49,327 nt of DNA from Streptomyces phyllanthi (GTDB taxonomy: Bacteria; Actinomycetota; Actinomycetes; Streptomycetales; Streptomycetaceae), in the NCBI RefSeq assembly GCF_009377205.1, contig NZ_VJZE01000014.1, positions 1 through 49,327 on the forward strand, given 5' to 3'. The translations under genes were made by a program, and so were the position numbers. The notes under the pieces were generated by a model, which was not told where the DNA came from, did not search any database, and saw only the letters and a list, made by a program, of their open reading frames with translations. Numbering within the stretch: position 1 is the stretch's first letter; the number at the start of each line of letters is the position of its first letter. Shown here piece by piece: positions 32,938-41,937 of the stretch.

Positions 32938-32979
32938 CCCGCCGCCCTGTGTCGCACCGGCCCCGCCCGGGGCGGCGGG
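32938..32979 (+). terminator. hairpin between permease and GH3 genes
   Basis: cccgccgccc (32938-32947) pairs with gggcggcggg (32970-32979), 10 bp with a 22-base loop that can itself fold (ccccgcccgggg). No U-run follows. It may be a partial terminator or attenuator within the sugar operon. Confidence 0.5.
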
Positions 32980-33089
32980 CAGACGGCGCGCGAGCTCCAC
33001 CGCGGCAGGCGGCAGTGCCCTTGCGGCGAAGCGCTCGCCGTCGCCAACCAACTCTCTGACCTGTGACGACTCATTACCTGGAGAACACA

Positions 33090-35387
33090 GTGGGACAGCC
33101 CGTCCGCCCTGCCGCGTACCTGGATCCGAACGCGTCCGTGGAAGCGAGAACCGAGGACCTGCTGTCACGGATGACCCTTCCGGAGAAGGTCGGGCAGTTG
33201 CTGATGCTCGACGCACAACACGGTGACCTGGCGGACATCGTGTCGGCCAAGCTGTCCGGGTCGGTCCTGCACGTGTCACCCGCGCTGATGCCGGAGGCCA
33301 TGGAACTGGCCCGGCGGACCCGGCTCGGCATTCCGCTGCTGACGGCCGACGACGGCATCCACGGCCACTCGTTCTGGCCGGGTGCGACCATCTTCCCGAC
33401 CCAGCTGGCCATGGCCTGCACCTGGGACCCCTCCTTGCTCCACCGGGTGGCCCGTGTGGCCGCGACCGAGATCGCCGCGACCGGAATCCACGGGACGTTC
33501 TCCCCGGTGCTGTGCATCACCCGGGATCTGCGCTGGGGCCGGATCAACGAGACGTTCGGCGAGGACCCGTTCCTGATCGGTGAGCTGGGGGCGGCGATGG
33601 TGCGCGGCTATCAGGGTGAGGGCCTTGGCGACCCGACAGCCGTACTGGCGTACGCCAAGCACTTCGCGGGCTACTCCGAGACCCTGGGCGGGCGCGACGC
33701 GAGCGAAGCCGATCTCAGCCCGCGCAAGCTGCGTTCGTGGTTCCTGCCCCCGTTCGAGCAGGCGGTTCGTGCCGGCTGCCGCGCCTTCATGCTCGGCTAC
33801 CAGTCGATCGACGGCGTGCCCATCACCGCGAACGAGTGGCTGATCAACGACGTACTCAAGGGCGAGTGGGGCTTCACCGGCACGCTGGTGACCGACTGGG
33901 ACAACGTCGGCCGGATGGTCTACGACCAGCGGACCTGCGCCGACTACGCCGAGGCGGCGGCGGTCGCCGTCAACTCCGGGAACGACCTCATCATGGCCAC
34001 ACCCGCGTTCTTCGAGGGCGCGCAGGAAGCGGTCGCCCGCGGCATGATCGAGGAGAAACAGATCGATGACGCGGTACGGCGGGTTCTGCGGCTGAAGTTC
34101 GAGCTCGGGCTCTTCGAGGACCCCCGCACCCCCGACCCCGAGCGGCAGGCGCGGGTGATCGGCTGCCGCGAGCACGCCGACCTCAACCTGGAGACCGCCC
34201 GACGCTCCCTGGTGCTGCTGCGCAACGAGGGGATCCTGCCCCTCGAAGGGGGGCTGACCTCGGACGGAACCGGCCGCGCCGTGAGCCGGCGCACCCCGCG
34301 GACGATCGCGGTCATCGGCCCCAACGCCGACAGCACGGAAGCCATGCTCGGCGACTGGGCGGGTGCCACCGGCCAGGTCCCGTGGATGCCCGAAGGACAT
34401 CCGCGCGAGTCGGTGGAGACAGTGCTCGACGGCCTGCGCGCCGTCGCACCCGCCGACTGGACCGTCACGTACGCCCGCGGAGCCGACATCGCAAGCCCCG
34501 ACCAGGACGCCGGGTGGTCCACCGGGCCCGACGGCCAACCGCAGCCGTCCCCCTTCACCCCCGCCCCGGTCGACCAGGCCCAGCTTCGGGAGGCCACCGA
34601 CGCGGCACAGGCCGCCGACTACGCCGTGGTGGTCGTGGGGGACACCATCGACCTCACCGGCGAGGTGCGTTCCACGGCCACGCTCGACCTCCAGGGAGGC
34701 CAGACCGCACTGCTGGACGCGGTCGCCGCCACCGGCACACCGATGATCGTCGTCCTGGCCCAGTCCAAGCCGAGCACCCTCCCGGACTCGGCACTGAACG
34801 CCGCGGCACTCATCGAGGCGTTCAACCCGGGGATGCGCGGCGGCCGTGCCATCGCCGAACTCCTCCTCGGACTCATCGAACCCGGCGGTCGGCTCCCGGT
34901 CTCCTTCGCACGCCACGTCGGACAGCAGCCGGTCTTCTACAACCAGGTACGAGGCCAGCACGGGAACCGCTACGCGGATCTCACCCAGGACCCCCTGTTC
35001 GCCTTCGGCGAGGGCCTCACCTACACCACCGTCACCTACTCCGACCTCATGGTGCAGGACGAGGACGTCCCCGCCGACGGCACCGTCAACGCCACCGTAC
35101 GACTCACCAACAGCGGAAACCGTCCCGCCCTGGAAACGGTCCAGGCCTACGTCAGCGACCTGACCACCAGCGTCACCTGGGCCGAGCAGGAGCTGAAGGG
35201 TTTCACCCAGGTCGACATCCCTCCCGGCGAAAGCCTGGACGTCAACCTCACCATTCCCGCCGCGCACTGCTCACTCGTGACAGCCGACAACCGCCGCGTG
35301 GTCGAACCGGGCGAGTTCATGCTCCGCGTCGGCCCCAGCTCACGGCGTGAGCACCAGCTGAGCGCAGGATTCCGCATCCGGAACTGA
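33090..35387 (+). CDS. GH3 beta-glycosidase (beta-glucosidase/beta-xylosidase type)
   Basis: 765 residues without a signal peptide, so probably cytosolic. The N-terminal barrel contains EKVGQLLMLDAQHG, KHFAGYSETLGGRDASEADL and nucleophile Asp269 in GTLVTDWDNVG. The alpha/beta sandwich includes RRTPRTIAVIGPNADSTEAM and EAFNPGMRGGRAIAELLLG. A fibronectin-III-like end follows (VQAYVSDLTTSVTWAEQELK, ELKGFTQVDIPPGES). The start GTG 33090 is preferred over GTG 33063 because ctggaga lies at proper spacing. The family cleaves beta-linked glucose, xylose or similar from imported oligosaccharides; exact specificity cannot be read. It follows the importer permeases and precedes the cytosolic GH32 gene. 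Confidence 0.93.
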   Translation: MGQPVRPAAYLDPNASVEARTEDLLSRMTLPEKVGQLLMLDAQHGDLADIVSAKLSGSVLHVSPALMPEAMELARRTRLGIPLLTADDGIHGHSFWPGATIFPTQLAMACTWDPSLLHRVARVAATEIAATGIHGTFSPVLCITRDLRWGRINETFGEDPFLIGELGAAMVRGYQGEGLGDPTAVLAYAKHFAGYSETLGGRDASEADLSPRKLRSWFLPPFEQAVRAGCRAFMLGYQSIDGVPITANEWLINDVLKGEWGFTGTLVTDWDNVGRMVYDQRTCADYAEAAAVAVNSGNDLIMATPAFFEGAQEAVARGMIEEKQIDDAVRRVLRLKFELGLFEDPRTPDPERQARVIGCREHADLNLETARRSLVLLRNEGILPLEGGLTSDGTGRAVSRRTPRTIAVIGPNADSTEAMLGDWAGATGQVPWMPEGHPRESVETVLDGLRAVAPADWTVTYARGADIASPDQDAGWSTGPDGQPQPSPFTPAPVDQAQLREATDAAQAADYAVVVVGDTIDLTGEVRSTATLDLQGGQTALLDAVAATGTPMIVVLAQSKPSTLPDSALNAAALIEAFNPGMRGGRAIAELLLGLIEPGGRLPVSFARHVGQQPVFYNQVRGQHGNRYADLTQDPLFAFGEGLTYTTVTYSDLMVQDEDVPADGTVNATVRLTNSGNRPALETVQAYVSDLTTSVTWAEQELKGFTQVDIPPGESLDVNLTIPAAHCSLVTADNRRVVEPGEFMLRVGPSSRREHQLSAGFRIRN

Positions 35388-35456
35388 AGGCCGTATACGG
35401 AAACCTGAAGGCCGCATCCGGAACTGAAGGCCTATACGGACCTGAAAGCCGCGTAC
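35372..35456. repeat. tandem repeats copied from the 3' end of the GH3 gene
   Basis: ccgcatccggaactgaag plus gcc (21 bp) occurs at 35372-35392, including the GH3 stop codon, and again at 35412-35432. Degenerate half copies (cctgaaggcc, cctgaaagccgcgtacgg) lie between and after. The array looks like duplication of the gene's last codons. Confidence 0.75.
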
Positions 35457-35469
35457 GGCCGTGAAGACC

Positions 35470-35519
35470 CCCGCCCCGCCGGCCGGCCGCCCCGCCGAAC
35501 CGAGGGCCGGCGGGGCGGG
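35470..35519 (+). terminator. 15-bp perfect hairpin upstream of the GH32 gene
   Basis: cccgccccgccggcc (35470-35484) pairs perfectly with ggccggcggggcggg (35505-35519). It lies only 28 bp before the GH32 GTG, so it either ends the GH3 transcript with a further promoter downstream unlikely, or acts as a processing/attenuation structure in a common transcript. Confidence 0.65.
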
Positions 35520-35547
35520 CCCCTCTGAAACACCGAAAGGCACGCGT

Positions 35548-37026
35548 GTGTCCACCACACCCCGCGATCCGCACTACCCCGTGGCGCACCTGCGCCCGCC
35601 CCGCAACTGGATCAACGACCCCAACGGGCTGGTCTTCCACGACGGCCACTACCACGTGTGCTACCAGTACAACCCGTACGGAGCGACCCACGCGAACCTC
35701 AACTGGGGCCACTTCCGCAGCCCCGACCTGCTGACCTGGGAGCCGCTGCCGATCGCCCTCTCCCCGACCCCGGGCGGCCCGGACGCCGACGGCTGCTTCT
35801 CCGGCAACGCCGTCTCCGACGGCGAACGACTGGTCGCCTTCTACTCCGCGCACCGCGAGGACCGCTCGTTCCAGCACCAGCCGGTCACCTGCGCCGTCTC
35901 CCGAGACGGCGGCCGGACCTTCAGCCCGCGCGGGGAACCGGTCATCCCCGAGCTGCCCGAGGACTGCACCATGTACCGCGACCCGTACGTCTGGCAGGAC
36001 GGCGACGGCTGGCGGATGCTGGTCGGCGCCGCCCTCGCGGACGGACGCGCCGCCGCCCTCCTGTACGACTCGCCCGACCTGGCGAACTGGACCTACCGGG
36101 GGCCTTTCGCGGCCCGCGAGAAGGAGCCGATCACCGGCACCGACCTGCTCACCGGCGAGGGCTGGGAGTGTCCCCAGTACCTCCCGGCAGCCGACGGACG
36201 CGGCGCCCTCATCTTCAGCGCATGGAACAGACAGGACGGACCGCAGAGCGTCGCAGCCCTGATCGGCGAGGAGCGCGACGGTCACTTCGAGGCCGGCCCG
36301 GCGGTACCCGCCGACCACGGCCCCGAGTGCTACGCACCCGCCCTGCTGCGCGCACCGGGCAACCGGTGGCTGCTGTGGGGCTGGTCATGGGAAGCCCGCG
36401 ACGCAGCCTGGGCCGTCGCGGACCGATGGGCCGGCGTCCTCACCCTGCCTCGCGAGATCCGTGTCGACGACGGTGGCACGCTGCGCCAGCAGCCCGCCAC
36501 CGAACTGCTCGCCCTGCGCGGCAGGCACACCATCCGCGCCGCGGGCGCGACGAAGGGCCCGCAGCCGGTGGACCTCGGCAGCGTGGGCCGCGCCTTCGAC
36601 CTGACGGCCCGTCTGGAGCCGACCGGTAACGCCGCTCTGCGGCTGCTCACCACCCCCGACGGCTCCGAGTACCTCGACATTCGCCTCGACCCGGCCGCGG
36701 GCGAACTGGTCGTCGATCGCGACCACGCCTCACTGGACACCCGGGCCCGCGGCGGCTCCTACCGGATGCCCTGCCCGGCCGGCCGGCCCGTCGACCTGCG
36801 CGTGGTCGTCGACCACTCCATCGCCGAAGTCTTCCTGACCACCACTGGCCAGGTCCTCACGCTGCGCTTCTACCCGACAGGGCAGTGCCCGTGGCGGCTT
36901 CAGGCCCGCACCGCACCGGGTACGCGCCTCGGCTACGCGGTCGACGCGTGGGAGCTGCACCCGCTCGTGATCAAGCAACCGAGCACCGGCGCCGCAGAGC
37001 CGACGCCGATGCCGACGCCGCCGTAG
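35548..37026 (+). CDS. intracellular GH32 beta-fructosidase (sucrose/sucrose-6-P hydrolase type)
   Basis: 492 residues, no signal peptide. The GH32 signature RNWINDPNGLVFHDG holds the nucleophile Asp24. TMYRDPYVW gives the R-D-P motif and EGWECPQYLPA the acid/base Glu. The C-terminal beta-sandwich includes VDLRVVVDHSIAEVFLTT, with the family's late motif. It should hydrolyse imported sucrose or fructo-oligosaccharides to fructose. GTG 35548 follows gaaagg; an upstream extension is proline-rich and overlaps the hairpin, so it is rejected. The last residues are a P-T-P-M repeat encoded by gccgacgccg units. It matches the secreted GH32 enzyme of the same locus but lacks its accessory domains. 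Confidence 0.93.
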   Translation: MSTTPRDPHYPVAHLRPPRNWINDPNGLVFHDGHYHVCYQYNPYGATHANLNWGHFRSPDLLTWEPLPIALSPTPGGPDADGCFSGNAVSDGERLVAFYSAHREDRSFQHQPVTCAVSRDGGRTFSPRGEPVIPELPEDCTMYRDPYVWQDGDGWRMLVGAALADGRAAALLYDSPDLANWTYRGPFAAREKEPITGTDLLTGEGWECPQYLPAADGRGALIFSAWNRQDGPQSVAALIGEERDGHFEAGPAVPADHGPECYAPALLRAPGNRWLLWGWSWEARDAAWAVADRWAGVLTLPREIRVDDGGTLRQQPATELLALRGRHTIRAAGATKGPQPVDLGSVGRAFDLTARLEPTGNAALRLLTTPDGSEYLDIRLDPAAGELVVDRDHASLDTRARGGSYRMPCPAGRPVDLRVVVDHSIAEVFLTTTGQVLTLRFYPTGQCPWRLQARTAPGTRLGYAVDAWELHPLVIKQPSTGAAEPTPMPTPP

Positions 37027-37143
37027 AACCGGCGCCGGTGTTGCCGTAGAGCCGACTTCAACCCTTCGGTCCCCCACCTCGGCACTGTGTCCCACCCATC
37101 TTCGAAAAAGTACTGAACAAGCAGGTCCGAAGGAGGATCTTCC

Positions 37144-40083
37144 ATGAGCTCGTACGGTCTCGGACGACGCCAGTTCCTGGCCACCGCCGTTGGTGTCGCC
37201 GCCGCCTGGACCCAGGTCTCCGGGAATGCCGTCGCTGCCCCGCAGCTGACGCAGGCGGCCTCACGTGGCAATTCCGTGCGCGTCTGGCTGACGGACGTAT
37301 CGGCCGACGAGTGGGTTGTGAGCCGGAGTGATGTGCTGTTCAAGGCAAGGAGAACGGCCAACCCGCTGACGATCAAGATCGACGACAGCGTCAGGTACCA
37401 AAAGGTCCAGGGTTTCGGGGCGGCCATGACCGACTCCTCGGCCTGGCTCATCGACAAGCTGTCCACTGCCGAGCGGACCGAGCTGATGAAGAAGCTGTTC
37501 GACCCCGCGAAGGGCATCGGCCTCAGCCTGCTCCGCTCTCCGATGGGCGCCACGGATTTCAACGCGTCCGGGAACTACTCCTACAACGACATGCCGGCGG
37601 GACAAACGGACCCGAAGCTGTCCGACTTCTCCATCCAGCACGATGTGCCGTACATCATTCCGGCATTGCGAGAGGCCCTCTCACTCAACCCGTCCATCAA
37701 GATCATGGCCAATCCGTGGAGCCCACCAGGCTGGATGAAGACCTCCGACTCCATGATCGGAGGCACCCTCAAGAGCGAGTACACCTCTGCGCTGGCCAAC
37801 TACTTCGTCAAGTTCATACAGGCCTACGGCGAAGCCGGCGTGCCCATCTCCTACATTTCGCCGCAGAACGAACCCATGGGAACTCCCACCTGGCCCGGCA
37901 TGTTCCTGTCCGCTTACCAGGAATCCGAGTTGATCCAGGAGATCGGCAAGGCGTTCGAGGCCAACGGAATCTCCACGAAGATCCTGGCCTGGGACCACAA
38001 CTGGGATGTGCCCTCGTATCCCGAGACCATCTTCAGCGACCCCGCTGCCTCCAAGTACACCGCGGGAACCGGATGGCACATCTACAGCGGCGACCCGAAC
38101 TACCAGACCTTGGTCCACAACGACTACCCGAGTAAAGAAACCTACATCACGGAAGCCACCGGAGGCGTTTGGCAGGACAGCAACCAGACGGCGTTCAGTG
38201 AGGCACTCGGTACGTGGATCATCAAGGGCACGCGCAATTGGGCGAACGGGGTGATGCTGTGGAACATCGCGCTCGACCCCGACAGGGGCCCGCTCAACAG
38301 CGACACGGCCGGTATACCCATGCTTCGTGGATTGCTCACGATCGATCCGGCCGACGGACGGGTGTCCTACAACGTGGACTACCACGCCCTCGCTCACGCC
38401 AGCAGGTTCGTCAAGCCTGGAGCACATCGCATCTACTCGAACACCTTCGGGGAAGGAAGCATAGAGAACGTCGCGTTCCAGAACCCGGATGGATCGAAGG
38501 TCCTGATCGCGTACAACTCGGGAAGCGCAGCGAAAACCTTCAGCGTGGCAGACGGGACGCACTCGTTCGACTACACCCTGAACGCCGGCGACGCCGTCAC
38601 CTTCACGTATTCCGGGCCTACGCGGAGCGGCCGTACCCCTGCGGCGACCAAGGTCTCGGACCCGACACACGACTTCACGTTCAAGTCGCCATCCGGTCCG
38701 GTCACGGTCACGTACGATCCGGCACTGCTGCCCTACCAGAATGCCATCCGTACCGGAAACAAGCTGGTCACGTACTCCCTTCCGGTCGGAGCTTCCATCC
38801 AGACGACAGGAGGGGCGCTGAGCCGCGGCAAGTGGACCGCCACGGCCTCGGCGCAGCCGGACTGGGGTGTGGCCGCGAACGCGATCGACGGCGACATCAG
38901 CACCAGGTGGAGTCTCGGGCATGGGACGACGAGCGGCGACTGGTTCCAGATCGATCTGGGAAGTCCCACGAGCTTCAACAAAATCGTCTTCGACACCGGC
39001 GTGAACAATTCGTTCGACTATGTCACCAGGTATCAGATATATGTCTCGAATGACGGTGTCGATTGGGGCAGTGCGATCGCGAGCGGCAGCGGGGGCATAG
39101 GAAAGGTGGCCGTCACGTTGCCGACCCGGACGGCGCAGTACATTCGCATCGTCAGTACCGCGGCATCCGGTTTCTGGTGGGCCATCGGTGACATCGATGT
39201 GTACGGGTCCTCGCGTGGAGCCGGCTCGATCACAGCCCCGACAGCGGTATCGAACGGCCTCCAACTGAAAACCTGGACCAGCAAGGAGGGGGAGCAGGTT
39301 GCCGTGGTGTTCAACGGGACCGCAGGCAGTCGGAGTTTCAAGGTATCCGCCGATGGCTCGTATACCTATACGCTCCCGAGCGGGACATCGGCGATGTTCA
39401 CGACCAAGAAGCTGTCGAGCTTCCCGACGCCGGTCTTCAGCAGTCTGACGCCGGACCAGGGCATGCCGCGCTCCAAGTTCACGATTCGCGGTTCCGGCTT
39501 CGGCGACGCGCAGGGGCTGGGTACGGTGTATTTCGGATCAAGCTATGCCGAAATAGACAGCTGGTCGGACACGAGTATCAGCGCTTACGTTCCGAGGGGA
39601 CTTCCGTCGGGGAAGGTCGCGGTTTCCGTGAAGGGAGCCGGCGGAGTGCACGCAGGTGGATCCTCGTTCGATGTCATGGACCTGGGTCCCGCGCTGTCGC
39701 GGACGGGTTGGACCGCAAAGGCTTCGGACGCAAGTCAGTGGGATGCGCCCGGAAACATGCTGGATGGAAATTCCGACACCCGGTACAGCTCCGGAACGGG
39801 GCAGTACGACGGTCTCTGGATCCAGGTGGACATGGGGCAGACGCAGACTTTCAGCAGGATTGTGCTGGATGTCGGCGGCAGTGTCAGCGACTATGCGCGA
39901 AGCGCAGACATTCACGTATCTGCGGATGGAACCGACTGGACCAAGGTTTCTTCCGTGACGGACGGCCAGCGAGTCCACCTGGTCTCCTTCCCGACGCAGA
40001 CAGCTCGCTACATCAAGGTCGTCAATACCGGCAATGTTGCGCGTAGCTGGTGGTCAGTCGCAGAATTCAACGTCTACGACTGA
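37144..40083 (+). CDS. Tat-exported GH30-type glycosidase with two discoidin and one IPT/TIG domain
   Basis: 979 residues. The N-terminus is a Tat signal (GRRQFLATAVGVAAAWTQ). Residues ~60-500 are a GH30 barrel plus side sandwich: QGFGAAMTDSSAWLID, acid/base Glu243 in YISPQNEPMG and nucleophile Glu337 in TYITEATGG. Then come an F5/8-type C (discoidin) domain (LSRGKWTATASAQPD to WAIGDIDVYG), an IPT/TIG domain (FSSLTPDQGMPRSKFTIRGS), and a second discoidin domain (LSRTGWTAKASDASQWD to FNVYD). GH30 enzymes act on beta-1,6-glucan, glucosylceramide or xylan; the subfamily cannot be fixed here. ATG 37144 follows aaggagga. Third codon positions are visibly poorer in G/C than in the neighbours. Confidence 0.9.
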   Translation: MSSYGLGRRQFLATAVGVAAAWTQVSGNAVAAPQLTQAASRGNSVRVWLTDVSADEWVVSRSDVLFKARRTANPLTIKIDDSVRYQKVQGFGAAMTDSSAWLIDKLSTAERTELMKKLFDPAKGIGLSLLRSPMGATDFNASGNYSYNDMPAGQTDPKLSDFSIQHDVPYIIPALREALSLNPSIKIMANPWSPPGWMKTSDSMIGGTLKSEYTSALANYFVKFIQAYGEAGVPISYISPQNEPMGTPTWPGMFLSAYQESELIQEIGKAFEANGISTKILAWDHNWDVPSYPETIFSDPAASKYTAGTGWHIYSGDPNYQTLVHNDYPSKETYITEATGGVWQDSNQTAFSEALGTWIIKGTRNWANGVMLWNIALDPDRGPLNSDTAGIPMLRGLLTIDPADGRVSYNVDYHALAHASRFVKPGAHRIYSNTFGEGSIENVAFQNPDGSKVLIAYNSGSAAKTFSVADGTHSFDYTLNAGDAVTFTYSGPTRSGRTPAATKVSDPTHDFTFKSPSGPVTVTYDPALLPYQNAIRTGNKLVTYSLPVGASIQTTGGALSRGKWTATASAQPDWGVAANAIDGDISTRWSLGHGTTSGDWFQIDLGSPTSFNKIVFDTGVNNSFDYVTRYQIYVSNDGVDWGSAIASGSGGIGKVAVTLPTRTAQYIRIVSTAASGFWWAIGDIDVYGSSRGAGSITAPTAVSNGLQLKTWTSKEGEQVAVVFNGTAGSRSFKVSADGSYTYTLPSGTSAMFTTKKLSSFPTPVFSSLTPDQGMPRSKFTIRGSGFGDAQGLGTVYFGSSYAEIDSWSDTSISAYVPRGLPSGKVAVSVKGAGGVHAGGSSFDVMDLGPALSRTGWTAKASDASQWDAPGNMLDGNSDTRYSSGTGQYDGLWIQVDMGQTQTFSRIVLDVGGSVSDYARSADIHVSADGTDWTKVSSVTDGQRVHLVSFPTQTARYIKVVNTGNVARSWWSVAEFNVYD

Positions 40084-40099
40084 CCTCGGGCTTTCGTGT

Positions 40100-40122
40100 G
40101 GGGCGAGCGCTGACCTCGCCCC
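40100..40122 (+). terminator. terminator after the GH30 gene
   Basis: ggggcgag (40100-40107) pairs with ctcgcccc (40115-40122) around a 7-base loop, 17 bp after the stop codon. Confidence 0.65.
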
Positions 40123-40132
40123 CCGAAGCAGA

Positions 40133-40202
40133 GAAAGTGCCTCTGCCCGGCGAGAACAGGGATGCTGACGTCCTTGTCCCCGCACTGGGCGGAGGCACTT
40201 TC
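40133..40202. terminator. long hairpin between convergent genes
   Basis: gaaagtgcctctgccc (40133-40148) pairs with gggcggaggcactttc (40187-40202), 16 bp with one G-U pair. The 38-base loop contains a smaller imperfect stem. It lies between the GH30 gene and the convergent propeller gene and can serve both directions. Confidence 0.7.
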
Positions 40203-40262
40203 CAGGTGAAGGGCGCGCTCGGCAGTGTTCCTCCGGCGTCGAACCGTCCATCCGGGCGACCT

Positions 40263-41444
40263 TCAGCGTTGCAGACTGGCGATCACCAGTCTGTACGTGG
40301 AATCGCCGCCTTGGGAGATGCCGACCGAGCCGACGCCGAGGACTTTGTCGGTGCCCGGGACCGCCGCGATGTCGTTCAGCTGGAGCGACTGCTTCGCGCT
40401 GGACCTGATCCCGTCGCCGCTCGGCAACTCCGGTCTCGCGATCCCCTCGCAGTCGCCGTCCGCCGTGCGGTAGCGGCCGGCGCTGACGACCACCCCACCC
40501 TCGCCGTCGCTGACCGAGCGGCCGCGGTCGGCACACGCACCCTCCTCGTCCGGCAGCTTGGCCCAGCGGGCGCCGTTCCAGCGCAGCCGGATGTCCTGCG
40601 CGGGCGGGTCGGGTTCGTCGTCCTCGCTGTAGGAGCTGAGGGCGCCGTAGGCGCGTACGTCGTCCTTCGCCGTCGCGACGACCTCCGTGAGCTGGGCATA
40701 GGCCTCGGGCGCGGGGACCGTGTAGTGGTACTCCGGCATCTCCACGAGCTTCCAGGTGCGGCCGTCCCAGTGCACAGCGGCGGGCTGGGTGTGCGCCAGT
40801 GCGGGGTCGGTGCCCCCGGCATCCGGGTCGCGGCGGCCGACCGCCCACAGGTCGTCCGACGCGGCACCGTCGAGTGCGCTGACGGGGATGGGCAGGTCCA
40901 TGGCGGTCCAGCGGCTGCCGTCCCAGTGGTACGCGCGGGACTGGCCGTCGAGGACCCAGATGTCGTCCGGGGCGAAGGCCTTGACGTCGGAGGCCCGGGG
41001 GTCGTCGGGGAGCTCGGGCAGTGCCGTCCAGCGGGCACCGTCCCAGTGGGCCATCCGCACCGAACTCAGGTTCTGCAGGCTTGCTGTCAGCAGGAATCCG
41101 CCGGAGTCCAGGGCGTCGAAGCGGGCGTCGTAGACGCTGTCACCGAACGACGCCGGCAGGGGGCGGCGCTGCCAGTCGGTGCCGTCGTAGTGCATGAGGA
41201 AGCCGTCGTCGGCCGTATCACCCCCGGCGTCGCGGAGGTCGGACTGGCCCACCACCCAGATGTCGTCGGCGGCGGGCGCTATCACGCCGGACAGTGAAGT
41301 CGTCCTCCCGTCCTCGCCCTTGAAGACCTTGTCGTATCTCCAGGTCACGTCAGGGCCGAACGCGGCACGTGCGACGACGACGGAGACGAACAGGAGCAGC
41401 AGCATGGCGAGCACCAGGTTGACCTTGAGCATGCGCGAGTTCAC
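40263..41444 (-). CDS. membrane-anchored beta-propeller-like protein
   Basis: 393 residues. A single N-terminal membrane helix (VNLVLAMLLLLFVSVVVARA) places the rest outside the cell. The remainder repeats a motif of the form A-x-D-D-I-W-V-V-G followed by H-W/Y-D-G-x-x-W: APAADDIWVVG, AFAPDDIWVLDG, GAASDDLWAVG, VATAKDDVRAYG, each with MHYDGTDWQR- or HWDGSRWTAM-like partners. This suggests a propeller built of about five or six ~60-residue repeats. Function is unknown; adhesion or sensing is a guess. GTG 41444 follows ggggaggg. It is convergent with the GH30 gene, with terminator hairpins between. Confidence 0.8.
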   Translation of the reverse strand: MNSRMLKVNLVLAMLLLLFVSVVVARAAFGPDVTWRYDKVFKGEDGRTTSLSGVIAPAADDIWVVGQSDLRDAGGDTADDGFLMHYDGTDWQRRPLPASFGDSVYDARFDALDSGGFLLTASLQNLSSVRMAHWDGARWTALPELPDDPRASDVKAFAPDDIWVLDGQSRAYHWDGSRWTAMDLPIPVSALDGAASDDLWAVGRRDPDAGGTDPALAHTQPAAVHWDGRTWKLVEMPEYHYTVPAPEAYAQLTEVVATAKDDVRAYGALSSYSEDDEPDPPAQDIRLRWNGARWAKLPDEEGACADRGRSVSDGEGGVVVSAGRYRTADGDCEGIARPELPSGDGIRSSAKQSLQLNDIAAVPGTDKVLGVGSVGISQGGDSTYRLVIASLQR

Positions 41445-41601
41445 GTACGCCCTCCCCACATCCTGTCTCCCCGGGCCGGCCCCTGGTCGGGGCAGCATAC
41501 GTTCCGGACTCTCGCCTGGATCAGGCACCGTTCGTCACCTCAGGGCTTGCTCCTGGAAGCCGGCGATGACGGGGCCGGCCGTGTAGTCCTGCCGCCGGGC
41601 C

Positions 41602-41653
41602 GGACTGCCGGGCCGGACTGCCGGGCTGGACTGCCGGGCTGGACTGCCGGGCG
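41602..41653. repeat. four 13-bp tandem repeats
   Basis: ggactgccgggc followed by c, t, t or g occurs at 41602-41614, 41615-41627, 41628-41640 and 41641-41653, with a degenerate copy just before. It lies in the 493-bp gene-free gap 41445-41937 and leads directly into the hairpin listed next. Confidence 0.8.
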
Positions 41654-41690
41654 GTCGGCGCCGCGCGCTCGGCCGCCCGGCTTCTTTGTC
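41646..41690 (+). terminator. intrinsic terminator without an obvious plus-strand gene
   Basis: gccgggcgg (41646-41654) pairs with ccgcccggc (41673-41681) and is followed by ttctttgtc, a T-rich run rare in this genome. The nearest upstream plus-strand gene ends at 40083. Either a small RNA is made here, or it is a relic of a lost gene. The remaining gap (41691-41937) shows nothing else supported. Confidence 0.55.
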
Positions 41691-41937
41691 AGGCAGCCCG
41701 TGTGTCGAGGCTGCGGCCGGACGTACGTCCCTCTCACCCCGCCCCGCGTCGCCCCGGCATCGCCCCGTCCCGGCATCGCGCCATCCGGCGTCGGGGCGTG
41801 TCCGCTGGGGCTTGTCGATGCTGCACAGCTCGGCGGGGAGATTTGTGGATGCGTGACATGGGCTGTCGAGCGGCGCCTTCCTACTGTTCACGGACACGTA
41901 AACACCCCTGCACAGCCTGCGTCGTCGAGGTGATCTG

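Noticed and set aside
33276..35267. 663-codon minus-strand frame opposite the GH3 gene
   Set aside because: It is antisense to a complete GH3 enzyme with its nucleophile motif.
41535..41700. minus-strand frame ending QDYTAGPVIAGFQEQALR as a possible gene remnant
   Set aside because: Only about 18 residues look protein-like and the upstream part is repeat-derived, so a pseudogene call is not supported.
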